Positions 1-7,366 of a stretch of DNA of 9,848 bases are shown here, piece after piece (positions within the stretch are counted from its first letter, which is position 1; the number at the start of each line of letters is the position of its first letter). The position numbers and the translations under genes were made by a program. The notes under the pieces are model-generated. The model was not told the origin of the DNA and ran no database searches. It saw nothing but the letters and a program-made list of their open reading frames with translations. The stretch spans positions 1 through 9,848 of the forward strand of contig CALWSX010000197.1 of the NCBI GenBank assembly GCA_944384285.1, read 5' to 3'. The DNA comes from an uncultured Lachnospiraceae bacterium (GTDB lineage Bacteria > Bacillota > Clostridia > Lachnospirales > Anaerotignaceae).

Positions 1-1482
1 TTTATAAGTTTCTTCAAGTTTAATATACTCTTTTTCAAGTAACAAAAGCTTTTCTTTTAATTCATTTTTATTTTTAAGTTTTTCTTTAAGTTCTGAAAGT
101 CTTTGCTTCTCTTTTATTAAATTTTCTTTTTTTGATGTCGCTTTTTCAAGCATAACTGCATCATCTTTATGAGCTTCTTTATAAAGTTTTGCCTTTTTTA
201 TTCCCTCTGTATTTTTTTCAAAAGCTACATTGCATTTTTCAAAATCACTGTTTGCTTTTTCAATACTTTCTTTAAGAACTTCTATTTGCTTATTAAGGTT
301 ATTTAATTCTTCATATTTAGGATAGCTTGTCTCAATTAAATTTATATCTACCGCAAGTTTATCTCTTTCATCTTTTCTTCCCTCTTCATCTGCATATATT
401 TTTGAATAAAGGGAAAATTGTTTTTCATAACTTTGTTCTTTTTCAAAATTTAAATTAAGCTCTTTTTCAAGATTTTCTATCTCTGTTTCCTTATCTTTTA
501 TTTTTAAATAATCAGGTTTTAATGTTTCTGCTTTTTCTATTTTTTCAATATTTTCTGAAAGTTCTTCTATTTCTTGTTTTTCTACGTAAAGTACTTCTTT
601 TTCCTTTTTTAAAACATTTAAGCTTTCTATATCAGAATTTATATGTTTTGTTTTTTCAATCTCTTTTATAAGATTTTCTTTTTTATCCTTATTTTTCTGA
701 AATTCATCTTCAAAAGTCTTAAGTTCTTCACTCGCTTTTTTTATATATTCTTCCAAAAGTTCTGTTATTTTATCTGTATCAAGTATATTTTTTTCATCTA
801 TAAGTTCTTTTATTTCTGTTTGTGAATCGTCTATTTTTAATCTTGAAAAATCACCGAAAATATTGTTTTTATGAAGTAAAATTATTTCATCGGCGCTTTT
901 TTCTCTTTCTTTTAATAATTTTTGGAACTGTTCAAATTTTTCCGTTCCAAAAATTTTTCTGAAAATTTCACCTCTTTGGGTACTGTCAGCAAGTAAGAGT
1001 TTTAAAAATTCTCCTTGCGCTATCATACATATTTGCTTAAACTGCTTGCTGTTTACACCTAAAATATCAGAAACTTTTTTTGTTACATCTTTAGATTTTG
1101 ACGCAAGTAAATTACCGTCTTTATCTTTTATTTCAGCCAAAGATGATTTTTTTGTAAGCCCTTCTCCGTTTTTCTTTTCTATAAGCTGTTCGGGTCTTCT
1201 TTCTATAAAATATTTTTCGCCTCTGTGAGTAAACCAAAGTTTAACGCTTGTAATATCAGAAGGTTTTGCAAAATCGCTTCTTAAGCTTGTATCTGCCTCA
1301 CGTACAGATCCACTTGCTTCACCATAAAGAGCATATACTATACCATCAAAAATACTTGTTTTTCCTGCTCCTGTATCACCTGTAATTAAAAATAATCCAG
1401 AATTTCCCAAATCATCAAAATTTATCTCAGTCTCTTTAGCATAAGATAAAAATGCAGTCATTATAAGTTTATTTGGTTTCAT
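1..1482 (-). CDS. sbcC: Exonuclease SbcC, ATPase subunit (N-terminal 494 residues; cut by window edge)
   Basis: This is the Rad50-like SMC-family ATPase subunit of the SbcCD nuclease, which works with SbcD in the cytoplasm to process DNA ends and hairpins. The frame is open from the ATG at 1482 to base 1. The protein starts MKPNKLIMTAFLSYAKE, the usual SbcC opening. It has a Walker A motif GDTGAGKT at residues 35-42 and a Q-loop region (MIAQGEFLKLLL) near residues 152-163. From about residue 190 to the edge it is Lys/Glu/Leu-rich coiled coil. No CxxC zinc hook is seen, so the window ends before the middle of a protein that is normally around 1000 residues. The signature motif and Walker B lie outside. 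The start is set by AGGAGGTG inside the end of sbcD; the two genes overlap by 14 bp, which suggests translational coupling. The family assignment is firm. Confidence 0.95.
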   Translation of the reverse strand, partial: MKPNKLIMTAFLSYAKETEINFDDLGNSGLFLITGDTGAGKTSIFDGIVYALYGEASGSVREADTSLRSDFAKPSDITSVKLWFTHRGEKYFIERRPEQLIEKKNGEGLTKKSSLAEIKDKDGNLLASKSKDVTKKVSDILGVNSKQFKQICMIAQGEFLKLLLADSTQRGEIFRKIFGTEKFEQFQKLLKEREKSADEIILLHKNNIFGDFSRLKIDDSQTEIKELIDEKNILDTDKITELLEEYIKKASEELKTFEDEFQKNKDKKENLIKEIEKTKHINSDIESLNVLKKEKEVLYVEKQEIEELSENIEKIEKAETLKPDYLKIKDKETEIENLEKELNLNFEKEQSYEKQFSLYSKIYADEEGRKDERDKLAVDINLIETSYPKYEELNNLNKQIEVLKESIEKANSDFEKCNVAFEKNTEGIKKAKLYKEAHKDDAVMLEKATSKKENLIKEKQRLSELKEKLKNKNELKEKLLLLEKEYIKLEETYK

Positions 1483-2629
1483 TTTGCGCACCTCCTGAAG
1501 AAAGCTCAAAAAAGATATCTTTTACAATATCCTCTTGTAATTTTGTCATTTCTCTGTCGGTCATGTTTTTATAAAATTCCGAAAAAAGTTCGTTTGGATC
1601 TTTTGAAATATCTTCTATGTTTACAGCTTTATTTTTATTTTCTAAATTTCTTTTGAATTTTTCATATTCCAAAACAAGTACATTTTTATAAACCTGTCTT
1701 AATCTTGCCATAGGCTCTGCCAAAATATCTGTGTCTGCAAGAACAGCTTTAATATAATCGTCTTTGCTTTCATCTCCAAAAACTGCTTTATCTATTAATG
1801 CATCAAGCTCACCTTTTATTTCTCGCATATCATGTAAAGGTGTTAAAGGTATTCTTGTAATTATGACATTTCCCTTTTCTTTTAAATCCAAAAGAATTAC
1901 TGATTTTGTATGCATAACTTCGGAAAACGAATATTTCAAAGGCGAACCGGCATACATAATCTCATCTTTTCCTATCCTTTGGCATTTATGTATATGTCCT
2001 AATGCTACATAATCAAAATTTATATAATTTTCATAATAAACTTCATCTGTTCCACCAACGGACAAAATTTCAGAATCAGAGGTTTCCGGTTTCTCCATTC
2101 TTCCCGTAACAAACTGATGTGAAAGAATTATATTTCTATCCAAAGGGTTCAAATGTGTTGTAGAAATAATGCGAGATACCGCATCATTATAAGTTACTAT
2201 ATCATCAAAATAAGGCGTAACATTTGAAGGTCTTACAAAAGGAAGCATATAAACATTGATGTTTCCAAACTCATCTTTAAGTCTTACACATTTAAGTGAG
2301 CCTGAAAATTCACCCTCTATATAAATATCCGATTTATCTAAAATTTTATTTCCAAATGAAAGCCTTGTTCCACTGTCATGATTTCCGCTTATTATAAAAA
2401 CTTTTATTTTTCTCTCAGAAAGGCGTGATAAAAATGAGTCAAAAAGCTCTACTGCCTCCGCAGAAGGTATGCCTTTATCATATACGTCTCCCGCAATCAA
2501 AACTCCGTCAGCTTTATTTTCCAAAATTATATTAAATATTGAATCAAGAATATATCTTTGATCTTCTATAAGATTTACTTCATTTAATCTTTTTCCTATA
2601 TGCAAATCGGAAATATGGATAAAACGCAT
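1469..2629 (-). CDS. sbcD: Exonuclease SbcD, Mre11-type nuclease subunit
   Basis: This is the metallophosphoesterase nuclease subunit that pairs with SbcC; the complex cuts double-stranded ends and hairpins with Mn2+ as expected for the family. With Met at 2629 the protein has 386 residues, normal for SbcD. The phosphoesterase motifs are in order: DLH (residues 8-10), GDVYD (47-51), GNHD (82-85), then SHQ and GHIH further on, supplying the Asp/His/Asn metal ligands. The C-terminal part is a charged helical capping region. The frame also contains an upstream TTG at 2644, but the ATG at 2629 puts MRFIHISDLHIG at the N-terminus as in homologues and lies 5 nt behind GGGGAGTG. It is the first gene of a two-gene operon, and its 3' end overlaps sbcC. 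Confidence 0.96.
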   Translation of the reverse strand: MRFIHISDLHIGKRLNEVNLIEDQRYILDSIFNIILENKADGVLIAGDVYDKGIPSAEAVELFDSFLSRLSERKIKVFIISGNHDSGTRLSFGNKILDKSDIYIEGEFSGSLKCVRLKDEFGNINVYMLPFVRPSNVTPYFDDIVTYNDAVSRIISTTHLNPLDRNIILSHQFVTGRMEKPETSDSEILSVGGTDEVYYENYINFDYVALGHIHKCQRIGKDEIMYAGSPLKYSFSEVMHTKSVILLDLKEKGNVIITRIPLTPLHDMREIKGELDALIDKAVFGDESKDDYIKAVLADTDILAEPMARLRQVYKNVLVLEYEKFKRNLENKNKAVNIEDISKDPNELFSEFYKNMTDREMTKLQEDIVKDIFFELSSGGAQNETK

Positions 2630-2634
2630 TTTCT

Positions 2635-2642
2635 CACTCCCC
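2635..2642 (-). promoter_or_regulatory. Ribosome binding site of sbcD that decides its start
   Basis: GGGGAGTG on the minus strand lies 5 nt upstream of the ATG at 2629. It overlaps the in-frame TTG at 2644, so it cannot serve that TTG. This favours the shorter 386-residue SbcD. Confidence 0.7.
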
Positions 2643-2664
2643 AAAAATTTTATTATATTTTTTT

Positions 2665-2693
2665 ATTATACACCATAATACAACATCTTCCTA
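2665..2693 (-). promoter_or_regulatory. Possible sbcDC promoter
   Basis: A perfect -10 hexamer TATAAT lies at 2670-2665 on the minus strand, about 36 nt before the sbcD ATG. The -35 at 17-nt spacing (TAGGAA, 2693-2688) is poor. The region is AT-rich, so the assignment rests mainly on the -10 and on its position. Confidence 0.4.
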
Positions 2694-2696
2694 TAC

Positions 2697-2725
2697 TTGC
2701 TTTTTAACAAAAATACTTTTATACT
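2697..2725 (+). promoter_or_regulatory. Sigma-A-type promoter of the hydrolase gene
   Basis: TTGCTT (2697-2702), a 17-nt spacer and TATACT (2720-2725) form a good vegetative promoter reading right. The expected start of transcription is near 2732, giving a short leader of about 40 nt that contains the GGAGGT at 2758-2763. It is divergent from the sbcDC promoter, with the two -35 regions close together. Confidence 0.65.
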
Positions 2726-2771
2726 TTAATTATAAATTACCCTTTTACAAAAGAAACGGAGGTATTAAAAA

Positions 2772-3578
2772 ATGCAGGAAATGATGTATAAATCTTTTGA
2801 TGGTACAAACTTATACGTAAAAAAAGAAACAGATGCTTCTGACAGAGCCGTTACTGTTATAGTTCATGGTCTTTGTGAACACCAGGGAAGATATGATTAT
2901 CTTGCAGACCTTTTTCACAAAAACAAAATAGGAACTTATCGTTTTGACCACAGAGGACACGGACGTTCAGAAGGCGAAAGAACTTATTACAGCGATTATA
3001 ATGAAATATTAGACGATGTTCATGAAATTGTTAAAATGGCAATTCAAGAAAACCCTGGCAAACCTGTATTTCTTTTAGGTCACAGCATGGGCGGATTTGC
3101 AGTATCTCTTTATGGTACAAAATATCCTGATATGAACTTAAGAGGTATTGTAACAAGTGGCGCTTTAACTTATGACCATATAAAACTTATTTCTGCTCTT
3201 GATGAAAACCTTGACCCACATATGCTCCTCAAAAATGAACTTGGAGATGGCGTATGTTCTGTAAAAGAAGTTGTTGACTGGTATTCAAAAGACCCTTATA
3301 ACACACAAACATTTACTCCTGGACTTTGTTTTGCTCTTACAAAAGGCCTTAAATGGTTTGATGAAAACAGCAAAAATTTCAAATACCCTGTTCTTATGCT
3401 TCATGGAGAAAAAGACGCTCTTGTAAGTTTTAAAGACACTTGCAAATTCTTTGAATCCGTATCTTCAACAGACAAACAAATGAAACTTTACGGAAATTTA
3501 TTCCACGAAATATTTAACGAATATTGTAGAGACGAAGTAATTGGCGATGCTATAAACTGGATATTAAACAGAATTTAA
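2772..3578 (+). CDS. Alpha/beta-hydrolase, monoacylglycerol lipase / lysophospholipase-like
   Basis: This 268-residue protein belongs to the serine alpha/beta-hydrolase group (Hydrolase_4, PldB/monoacylglycerol lipase-like). Members cleave ester bonds of monoacylglycerols or lysophospholipids, but substrate cannot be read from sequence. The oxyanion-hole strand reads VIVHGLCEH (residues 29-37), a typical FDHRGHGRS follows (58-66), and the nucleophile elbow is GHSMGG with Ser105. The acid is probably Asp215 (HGEKDALV) and the base His245 (GNLFHEIFNE), so the triad is complete. A variable lid lies between about residues 130 and 195. There is no signal peptide or membrane segment, so it is predicted to be cytosolic. 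It has its own promoter, GGAGGT ribosome binding site 8 nt before the ATG, and terminator, so it is a single-gene unit between two minus-strand operons. A general carboxylesterase role cannot be excluded. Confidence 0.88.
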   Translation: MQEMMYKSFDGTNLYVKKETDASDRAVTVIVHGLCEHQGRYDYLADLFHKNKIGTYRFDHRGHGRSEGERTYYSDYNEILDDVHEIVKMAIQENPGKPVFLLGHSMGGFAVSLYGTKYPDMNLRGIVTSGALTYDHIKLISALDENLDPHMLLKNELGDGVCSVKEVVDWYSKDPYNTQTFTPGLCFALTKGLKWFDENSKNFKYPVLMLHGEKDALVSFKDTCKFFESVSSTDKQMKLYGNLFHEIFNEYCRDEVIGDAINWILNRI

Positions 3579-3596
3579 TATTAATATAAAAAAATT

Positions 3597-3630
3597 AAGA
3601 CTGAAGATTTCTTCGGTCTTTTTCTTTTAT
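3597..3630 (+). terminator. Intrinsic terminator of the hydrolase gene
   Basis: A 10-bp stem AAGACTGAAG (3597-3606) pairs with CTTCGGTCTT (3611-3620) around an ATTT loop, with one G-U pair. It is followed by a T-rich tract (3619-3629). It lies 18 nt after the hydrolase stop codon. Confidence 0.88.
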
Positions 3631-3656
3631 TTTGTATTCCTATAAAAAATAACATT

Positions 3657-3695
3657 AAAAAAAGCTATCCTAAGAATATTCTTAGGATAGCTTTT
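3657..3695 (-). terminator. Intrinsic terminator of ileS
   Basis: A perfect palindrome spans 3660-3695, with 18-nt arms (AAAAGCTATCCTAAGAAT on the minus strand). Read leftward it ends in a seven-T run (3663-3657). It begins 11 nt past the ileS stop codon. In RNA the central GAAUAUUC would open to form the loop. The plus-strand side has only four Ts, so it should act mainly on ileS transcripts. Confidence 0.9.
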
Positions 3696-3706
3696 GAATT
3701 TAAAAA

Positions 3707-6700
3707 TTATGCTTTTTCAACCCAAAGTGTAACTTTTTCGCCATTAATGTTCCATTCTTTTTCATAGCCTGTTCCTTTTCCTGAAACAATGCTGTTTGCA
3801 AGAACGTCACCTTTAATTTCGTCTGTGTTTTTAGAAATTACGTTTTCAATTACAGAGCTTCCGTCGTGGTAAACAACAATTCTGTCTGTAACTTCAAAAT
3901 CAGCCTCTTTACGCATAGTCTGAATTTTTGATACTATTTCACGTACAAACCCTTCTTCTATAAGTTCAGGTGTAAGTGTTGTATCAAGAACTACTGTTAC
4001 GCCATAATCGCTCTGTGCGATAAAGCCTTCTTTCTGAGTTGTTTCGTATAATACATCTTCAAGGAGAAGTGTTAATTCTTCGCCTTCTACCATAATTTTA
4101 GCTTCGCCTTTTTCGTTAAGTTCTGCCATAAATTTATTTCCGTCAACTTCAGCAAGAGCTGCACCTAATTTAGGAACAAGTTTACCGAATTTTTTACCGC
4201 AAGTTCTTAACTGTGGTTTAAATTTATATGATGTATAGCCTGAAACTTCATCAGTAAATTCAACTTTTTTAACATTAAGTTCATCTTCGATAATTTCTAC
4301 ATACATTTCAGGAAGAACTTTTTCTGATTTTACATACATAAGTCCGATAGGCTGTCTGTTTTTGATATTTGCAGCATTTCTTGCAGCACGTCCAAGAACA
4401 ACTATCTGTAAAACTTTATCCATGTTTTCTTCAAGTTCTTTATCAACATATTCTTCGTGGTATTCTGGCCAATCACAAAGATGTACACTTTCAGGAGCAT
4501 TTTTATCAACATTTCTAACAATATTTGAATAAATAGCTTCAGCAATAAATGGTGTAAATGGAGCTGTTAATTTAGCCATAGTAACAAGCACTGTATGAAG
4601 AGTCATATATGCGTTAATCTTATCCTGTGGCATACCTTCACCCCAGAATCTTTCACGGCTTCTTCTTACATACCAGTTACTTAAATCGTCAACAAACTGT
4701 TCCATTGCTCTTGCAGGTTCAGTAATTCTGTAGTTTGCAAGGTTTTCATCAACATACTTATTAAGAGTCTGAAGTTTTGAAAGAATCCATTTATCCATTG
4801 GAGGAAGCTTATCATATTCAAGCTTGTATTCTGTTGGATTAAATTTATCTATATTTGCATAAAGTACAAAGAATGCATAAGAATTCCAAAGTGTACCAAT
4901 ATATTTTCTCTGAACTTCATTTACAGCTTCTTCATAGAAACGGCTTGGAAGCCATGGAGCTGAATTTTCATAGAAGTACCATCTTACAGCGTCAGCGCCC
5001 TGTTTGTTTAAAACAGACCATGGGTCAACAACATTTCCTTTATGTTTACTCATTTTCTGGCCGTTTTTATCCTGAACATGACCTAAAACGATACAGTTTT
5101 TGTATGGGCTTTTATCAAAAATAAGTGTTCCAACAGCAAGAAGAGTATAGAACCAACCTCTTGTCTGGTCAACAGCTTCACTTATAAAGTCTGCTGGGAA
5201 TCTTTCTTCAAAAAGCTCTTTATTTTCAAATGGATAATGATACTGTGCAAAAGGCATACTTCCTGAGTCAAACCAGCAGTCGATAACTTCAGGAACTCTT
5301 GTCATAGGCTTACCACATTTTGGACATGTAATATGAACATTATCAATAAAAGGTTTATGAAGCTCAATATCTTCAGGGCAGTCATTTGACATACTCTTTA
5401 ATTCTTCGATGCTACCGATAGCATGTCTGTGTCCGCATTCACATTCCCAAATAGGAAGTGGTGTACCCCAATATCTTTCACGGCTTAAGCCCCAGTCGAT
5501 TACATTTTCAAGGAAGTTTCCAAAACGACCTTCTTTGATATTATCAGGAAGCCAATTAATTGTATCATTATTAGCAAGAAGGCGGTCACGAACTTTTGTC
5601 ATTTCGATAAACCATGTATCTCTTGCATAGTAAATTAAAGGTGTATCACATCTCCAGCAGAATGGATAGCTATGTTCAAAAGGAAGAGCTTTAAAAAGTT
5701 TTCCGTTTTCTTTAAGGTATTCAATAATAGGTTTGTCTGCATCTTTTACGAACAAGCCTTCCCATAAAGGCACATCGCTTGTCATATTACCCTGATTATT
5801 AACATACTGACGGAATGGAAGACCATATTTTCTTCCTACTCTGGCGTCATCTTCACCAAACGCAGGAGCTGTATGAACAACACCAGTACCGTCTGTTAAA
5901 GTAACATAATCGTCTGTTACAACATAAAAACCTTTAGGGTCATTTTCAAGGAAGTCAAAAAGAGGAAGATATCTCATTCCCTGTAAATCCGCACCCTTAC
6001 ATTCTGCAACTATTTCATATTCAGCATCTTCTCCAAGTACTGATGGTATAAGAGCTTTTGCAAAAATAAGATATTCATCATTATATTTAATTTTTGCATA
6101 ATCTTCATTTGCGTTTACAACAAGTGCAACGTTTGAAGGAAGTGTCCATGGAGTTGTTGTCCATGCTAAGATGTATTCATTTTCTGTATTTTCAACTTTA
6201 AATTTTGCAATAACAGAAAGTTCTTTTACATCTTTGTAGCCCTGAGCAACCTCATGGCTTGAAAGAGCTGTACCACAACGTGGGCAGTAAGGTACAACTT
6301 TATGTCCTTTATATAAAAGTCCTTTTTCGAAAATCTGTTTTAAAGCCCACCATTCAGATTCAATATAATTATTGTGATAAGTAACGTATGGATCGTTCAT
6401 ATCTGCCCAGAAACCTACTCTGTCACTCATTTCACGCCATTCGTTTTCATATTTCCAAACGCTTTGTTTACATTTTTCAATAAATGGTTCAACACCATAA
6501 TTTTCAATCTGAGGTTTACCGCTTATATTTAAAAGTTTTTCAACTTCAAGCTCTACAGGAAGACCGTGTGTATCCCAACCAGCTTTTCTTAAAACATTAT
6601 AGCCTTTCATTGTTTTATAACGTGGGATCAAGTCTTTTACAGCTCTTGTAATAATATGTCCTATATGTGGTTTACCATTTGCTGTTGGAGGTCCGTCATA

Positions 6701-6829
6701 AAATGTAAATACCGGAGCTCCTTTACGAGATTTTATGCTTTTTTCAAAAATGTCATTGTTCTTCCAAAAATCCAATATTTCTTTTTCTCTTGTTACAAAC
6801 TCAAGATTCGTAGAAACCTTATCGTACAT
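3707..6829 (-). CDS. ileS: Isoleucyl-tRNA synthetase, type 2 (eukaryote-like)
   Basis: This cytosolic class Ia synthetase charges tRNA-Ile with isoleucine. The 1040-residue length and the FYDGPPTANGKPHIGH opening fit the type 2 (eukaryote-like) IleRS; the common bacterial type 1 is about 920-940 residues and carries a C-terminal zinc finger. The HIGH motif is at residues 55-58 and KMSKH at 592-596. WDTHGLPVE is intact. A zinc-type CPRCG starts at Cys182. The CP1 editing domain contains TTTPWTLPSN and HTAPAFGEDD, with the Asp expected for hydrolysis of Val-tRNA-Ile. A second cysteine-rich segment (CECGH, CPKCGKP) precedes CWFDSGSMPF. The anticodon-binding helical domain spans about 680-830, followed by the type 2 C-terminal extension. 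The ATG at 6829 has AGGAGG just upstream. The gene is controlled by the tRNA-Ile T-box in its leader. Type 2 enzymes are commonly less sensitive to mupirocin; sensitivity of this one is not shown by sequence. Confidence 0.97.
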   Translation of the reverse strand: MYDKVSTNLEFVTREKEILDFWKNNDIFEKSIKSRKGAPVFTFYDGPPTANGKPHIGHIITRAVKDLIPRYKTMKGYNVLRKAGWDTHGLPVELEVEKLLNISGKPQIENYGVEPFIEKCKQSVWKYENEWREMSDRVGFWADMNDPYVTYHNNYIESEWWALKQIFEKGLLYKGHKVVPYCPRCGTALSSHEVAQGYKDVKELSVIAKFKVENTENEYILAWTTTPWTLPSNVALVVNANEDYAKIKYNDEYLIFAKALIPSVLGEDAEYEIVAECKGADLQGMRYLPLFDFLENDPKGFYVVTDDYVTLTDGTGVVHTAPAFGEDDARVGRKYGLPFRQYVNNQGNMTSDVPLWEGLFVKDADKPIIEYLKENGKLFKALPFEHSYPFCWRCDTPLIYYARDTWFIEMTKVRDRLLANNDTINWLPDNIKEGRFGNFLENVIDWGLSRERYWGTPLPIWECECGHRHAIGSIEELKSMSNDCPEDIELHKPFIDNVHITCPKCGKPMTRVPEVIDCWFDSGSMPFAQYHYPFENKELFEERFPADFISEAVDQTRGWFYTLLAVGTLIFDKSPYKNCIVLGHVQDKNGQKMSKHKGNVVDPWSVLNKQGADAVRWYFYENSAPWLPSRFYEEAVNEVQRKYIGTLWNSYAFFVLYANIDKFNPTEYKLEYDKLPPMDKWILSKLQTLNKYVDENLANYRITEPARAMEQFVDDLSNWYVRRSRERFWGEGMPQDKINAYMTLHTVLVTMAKLTAPFTPFIAEAIYSNIVRNVDKNAPESVHLCDWPEYHEEYVDKELEENMDKVLQIVVLGRAARNAANIKNRQPIGLMYVKSEKVLPEMYVEIIEDELNVKKVEFTDEVSGYTSYKFKPQLRTCGKKFGKLVPKLGAALAEVDGNKFMAELNEKGEAKIMVEGEELTLLLEDVLYETTQKEGFIAQSDYGVTVVLDTTLTPELIEEGFVREIVSKIQTMRKEADFEVTDRIVVYHDGSSVIENVISKNTDEIKGDVLANSIVSGKGTGYEKEWNINGEKVTLWVEKA

Positions 6830-6885
6830 TTGAATTCCTCCTGTTATAATTTCGTTTAAAGAACAAGGCTAAGTTTTTTTAAAAT

Positions 6886-6923
6886 AAAAAAACTCTTCGC
6901 CCTAAATTTCAGGACGAAAGAGT
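6886..6923 (-). terminator. T-box-controlled terminator in the ileS leader
   Basis: ACTCTT(T)CGTCCT (6923-6911) pairs with AGGGCGAAGAGT (6903-6892) with one bulged T and one G-U pair. A seven-T run follows (6892-6886). The left arm holds the CGTCCTGA that the antiterminator uses, so the two structures compete. Confidence 0.93.
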
Positions 6924-7128
6924 ATAAATACTTTTCCGTGGTACCACCTGAATTGACAAAAAATGTCCACTCATTCTATCAAAATAACGTTTGATAACTC
7001 CGTCTTACACTACTGATATTTCGCATAAGCCGCTCAAAGGTGATATTTTCAGTATAAATTTTTATCGGTCTTGCACCATCACCGACTCGCTTAGAAAAAT
7101 ATAATACTTACTTGTCCTTATCTCTGCG
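6886..7128 (-). promoter_or_regulatory. T-box riboswitch leader of ileS (tRNA-Ile, AUC specifier)
   Basis: This leader senses uncharged tRNA-Ile. The base of Stem I pairs CGC...AUAAG (from 7128) with CUUAUGCG (7029-7022), leaving the AGAG bulge. The Stem I tip has UCGGU (7085-7081) paired with ACCGA (7069-7065) around the loop GAUGGUGCAAG. The specifier loop ...GAAAAUAUCACC... presents AUC (7044-7042), an Ile codon. Stem III is UAUCAAA/UUUGAUA (6996-6977). The T-box proper is UCAGGUGGUACCACGG (6951-6936), whose UGGU bulge (6946-6943) matches the tRNA 3' end ACCA. UCAGG can pair with CCUGA (6913-6909) to form the antiterminator, which excludes the terminator below. Confidence 0.96.
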
Positions 7129-7148
7129 TTTTCCTTACATACCTCTTG

Positions 7149-7177
7149 AGTATACACAAAATTATAAAATTTGTAAA
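7149..7177 (-). promoter_or_regulatory. Sigma-A-type promoter of ileS
   Basis: TTTACA (7177-7172), a 17-nt spacer and TATACT (7154-7149) on the minus strand form a strong vegetative promoter. The predicted start is near 7142, about 14 nt before the T-box Stem I. The ileS leader would therefore be about 310 nt long. Confidence 0.8.
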
Positions 7178-7366
7178 GCCATATTTGTTAAATATTTTCT
7201 TAACAGCATACTTGTCTGTAAACAACATAAATTTTATTTTGTAAAAAATCGCACATAAAGACAGCTTTTGAGTAATAAAAAATAATAACCTATTTTAAAA
7301 TATTACATATAAAAACATTGAATATAAATTATAAAAATTTAAAATTTAAAAAACTCTTATAAATGC
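7178..7366. other. AT-rich intergenic stretch with no gene
   Basis: Between the ileS promoter and the end of the decarboxylase gene I see no open frame with a ribosome binding site and no convincing hairpin. There is no clear terminator for the decarboxylase gene, so its transcripts may read through into the ileS leader. Confidence 0.5.

Noticed and set aside
643..1228. Short plus-strand open frames (643-825, 1046-1228)
   Set aside because: They are antisense to sbcC, rich in Phe/Ile/Lys from its AT-rich coiled-coil region, and lack ribosome binding sites.
2630..2644. Upstream TTG start for SbcD at 2644
   Set aside because: The ribosome binding site GGGGAGTG overlaps this TTG and is spaced correctly for the ATG at 2629.
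4855..5630. Plus-strand open frames antisense to ileS
   Set aside because: The ileS frame is continuous with all family motifs, and these frames match nothing I recognise.
7212..7225. Imperfect palindrome TTGTCTGTAAACAA upstream of the ileS promoter
   Set aside because: Only the outer four bases pair cleanly, it lies outside the promoter, and such matches are expected in AT-rich DNA.
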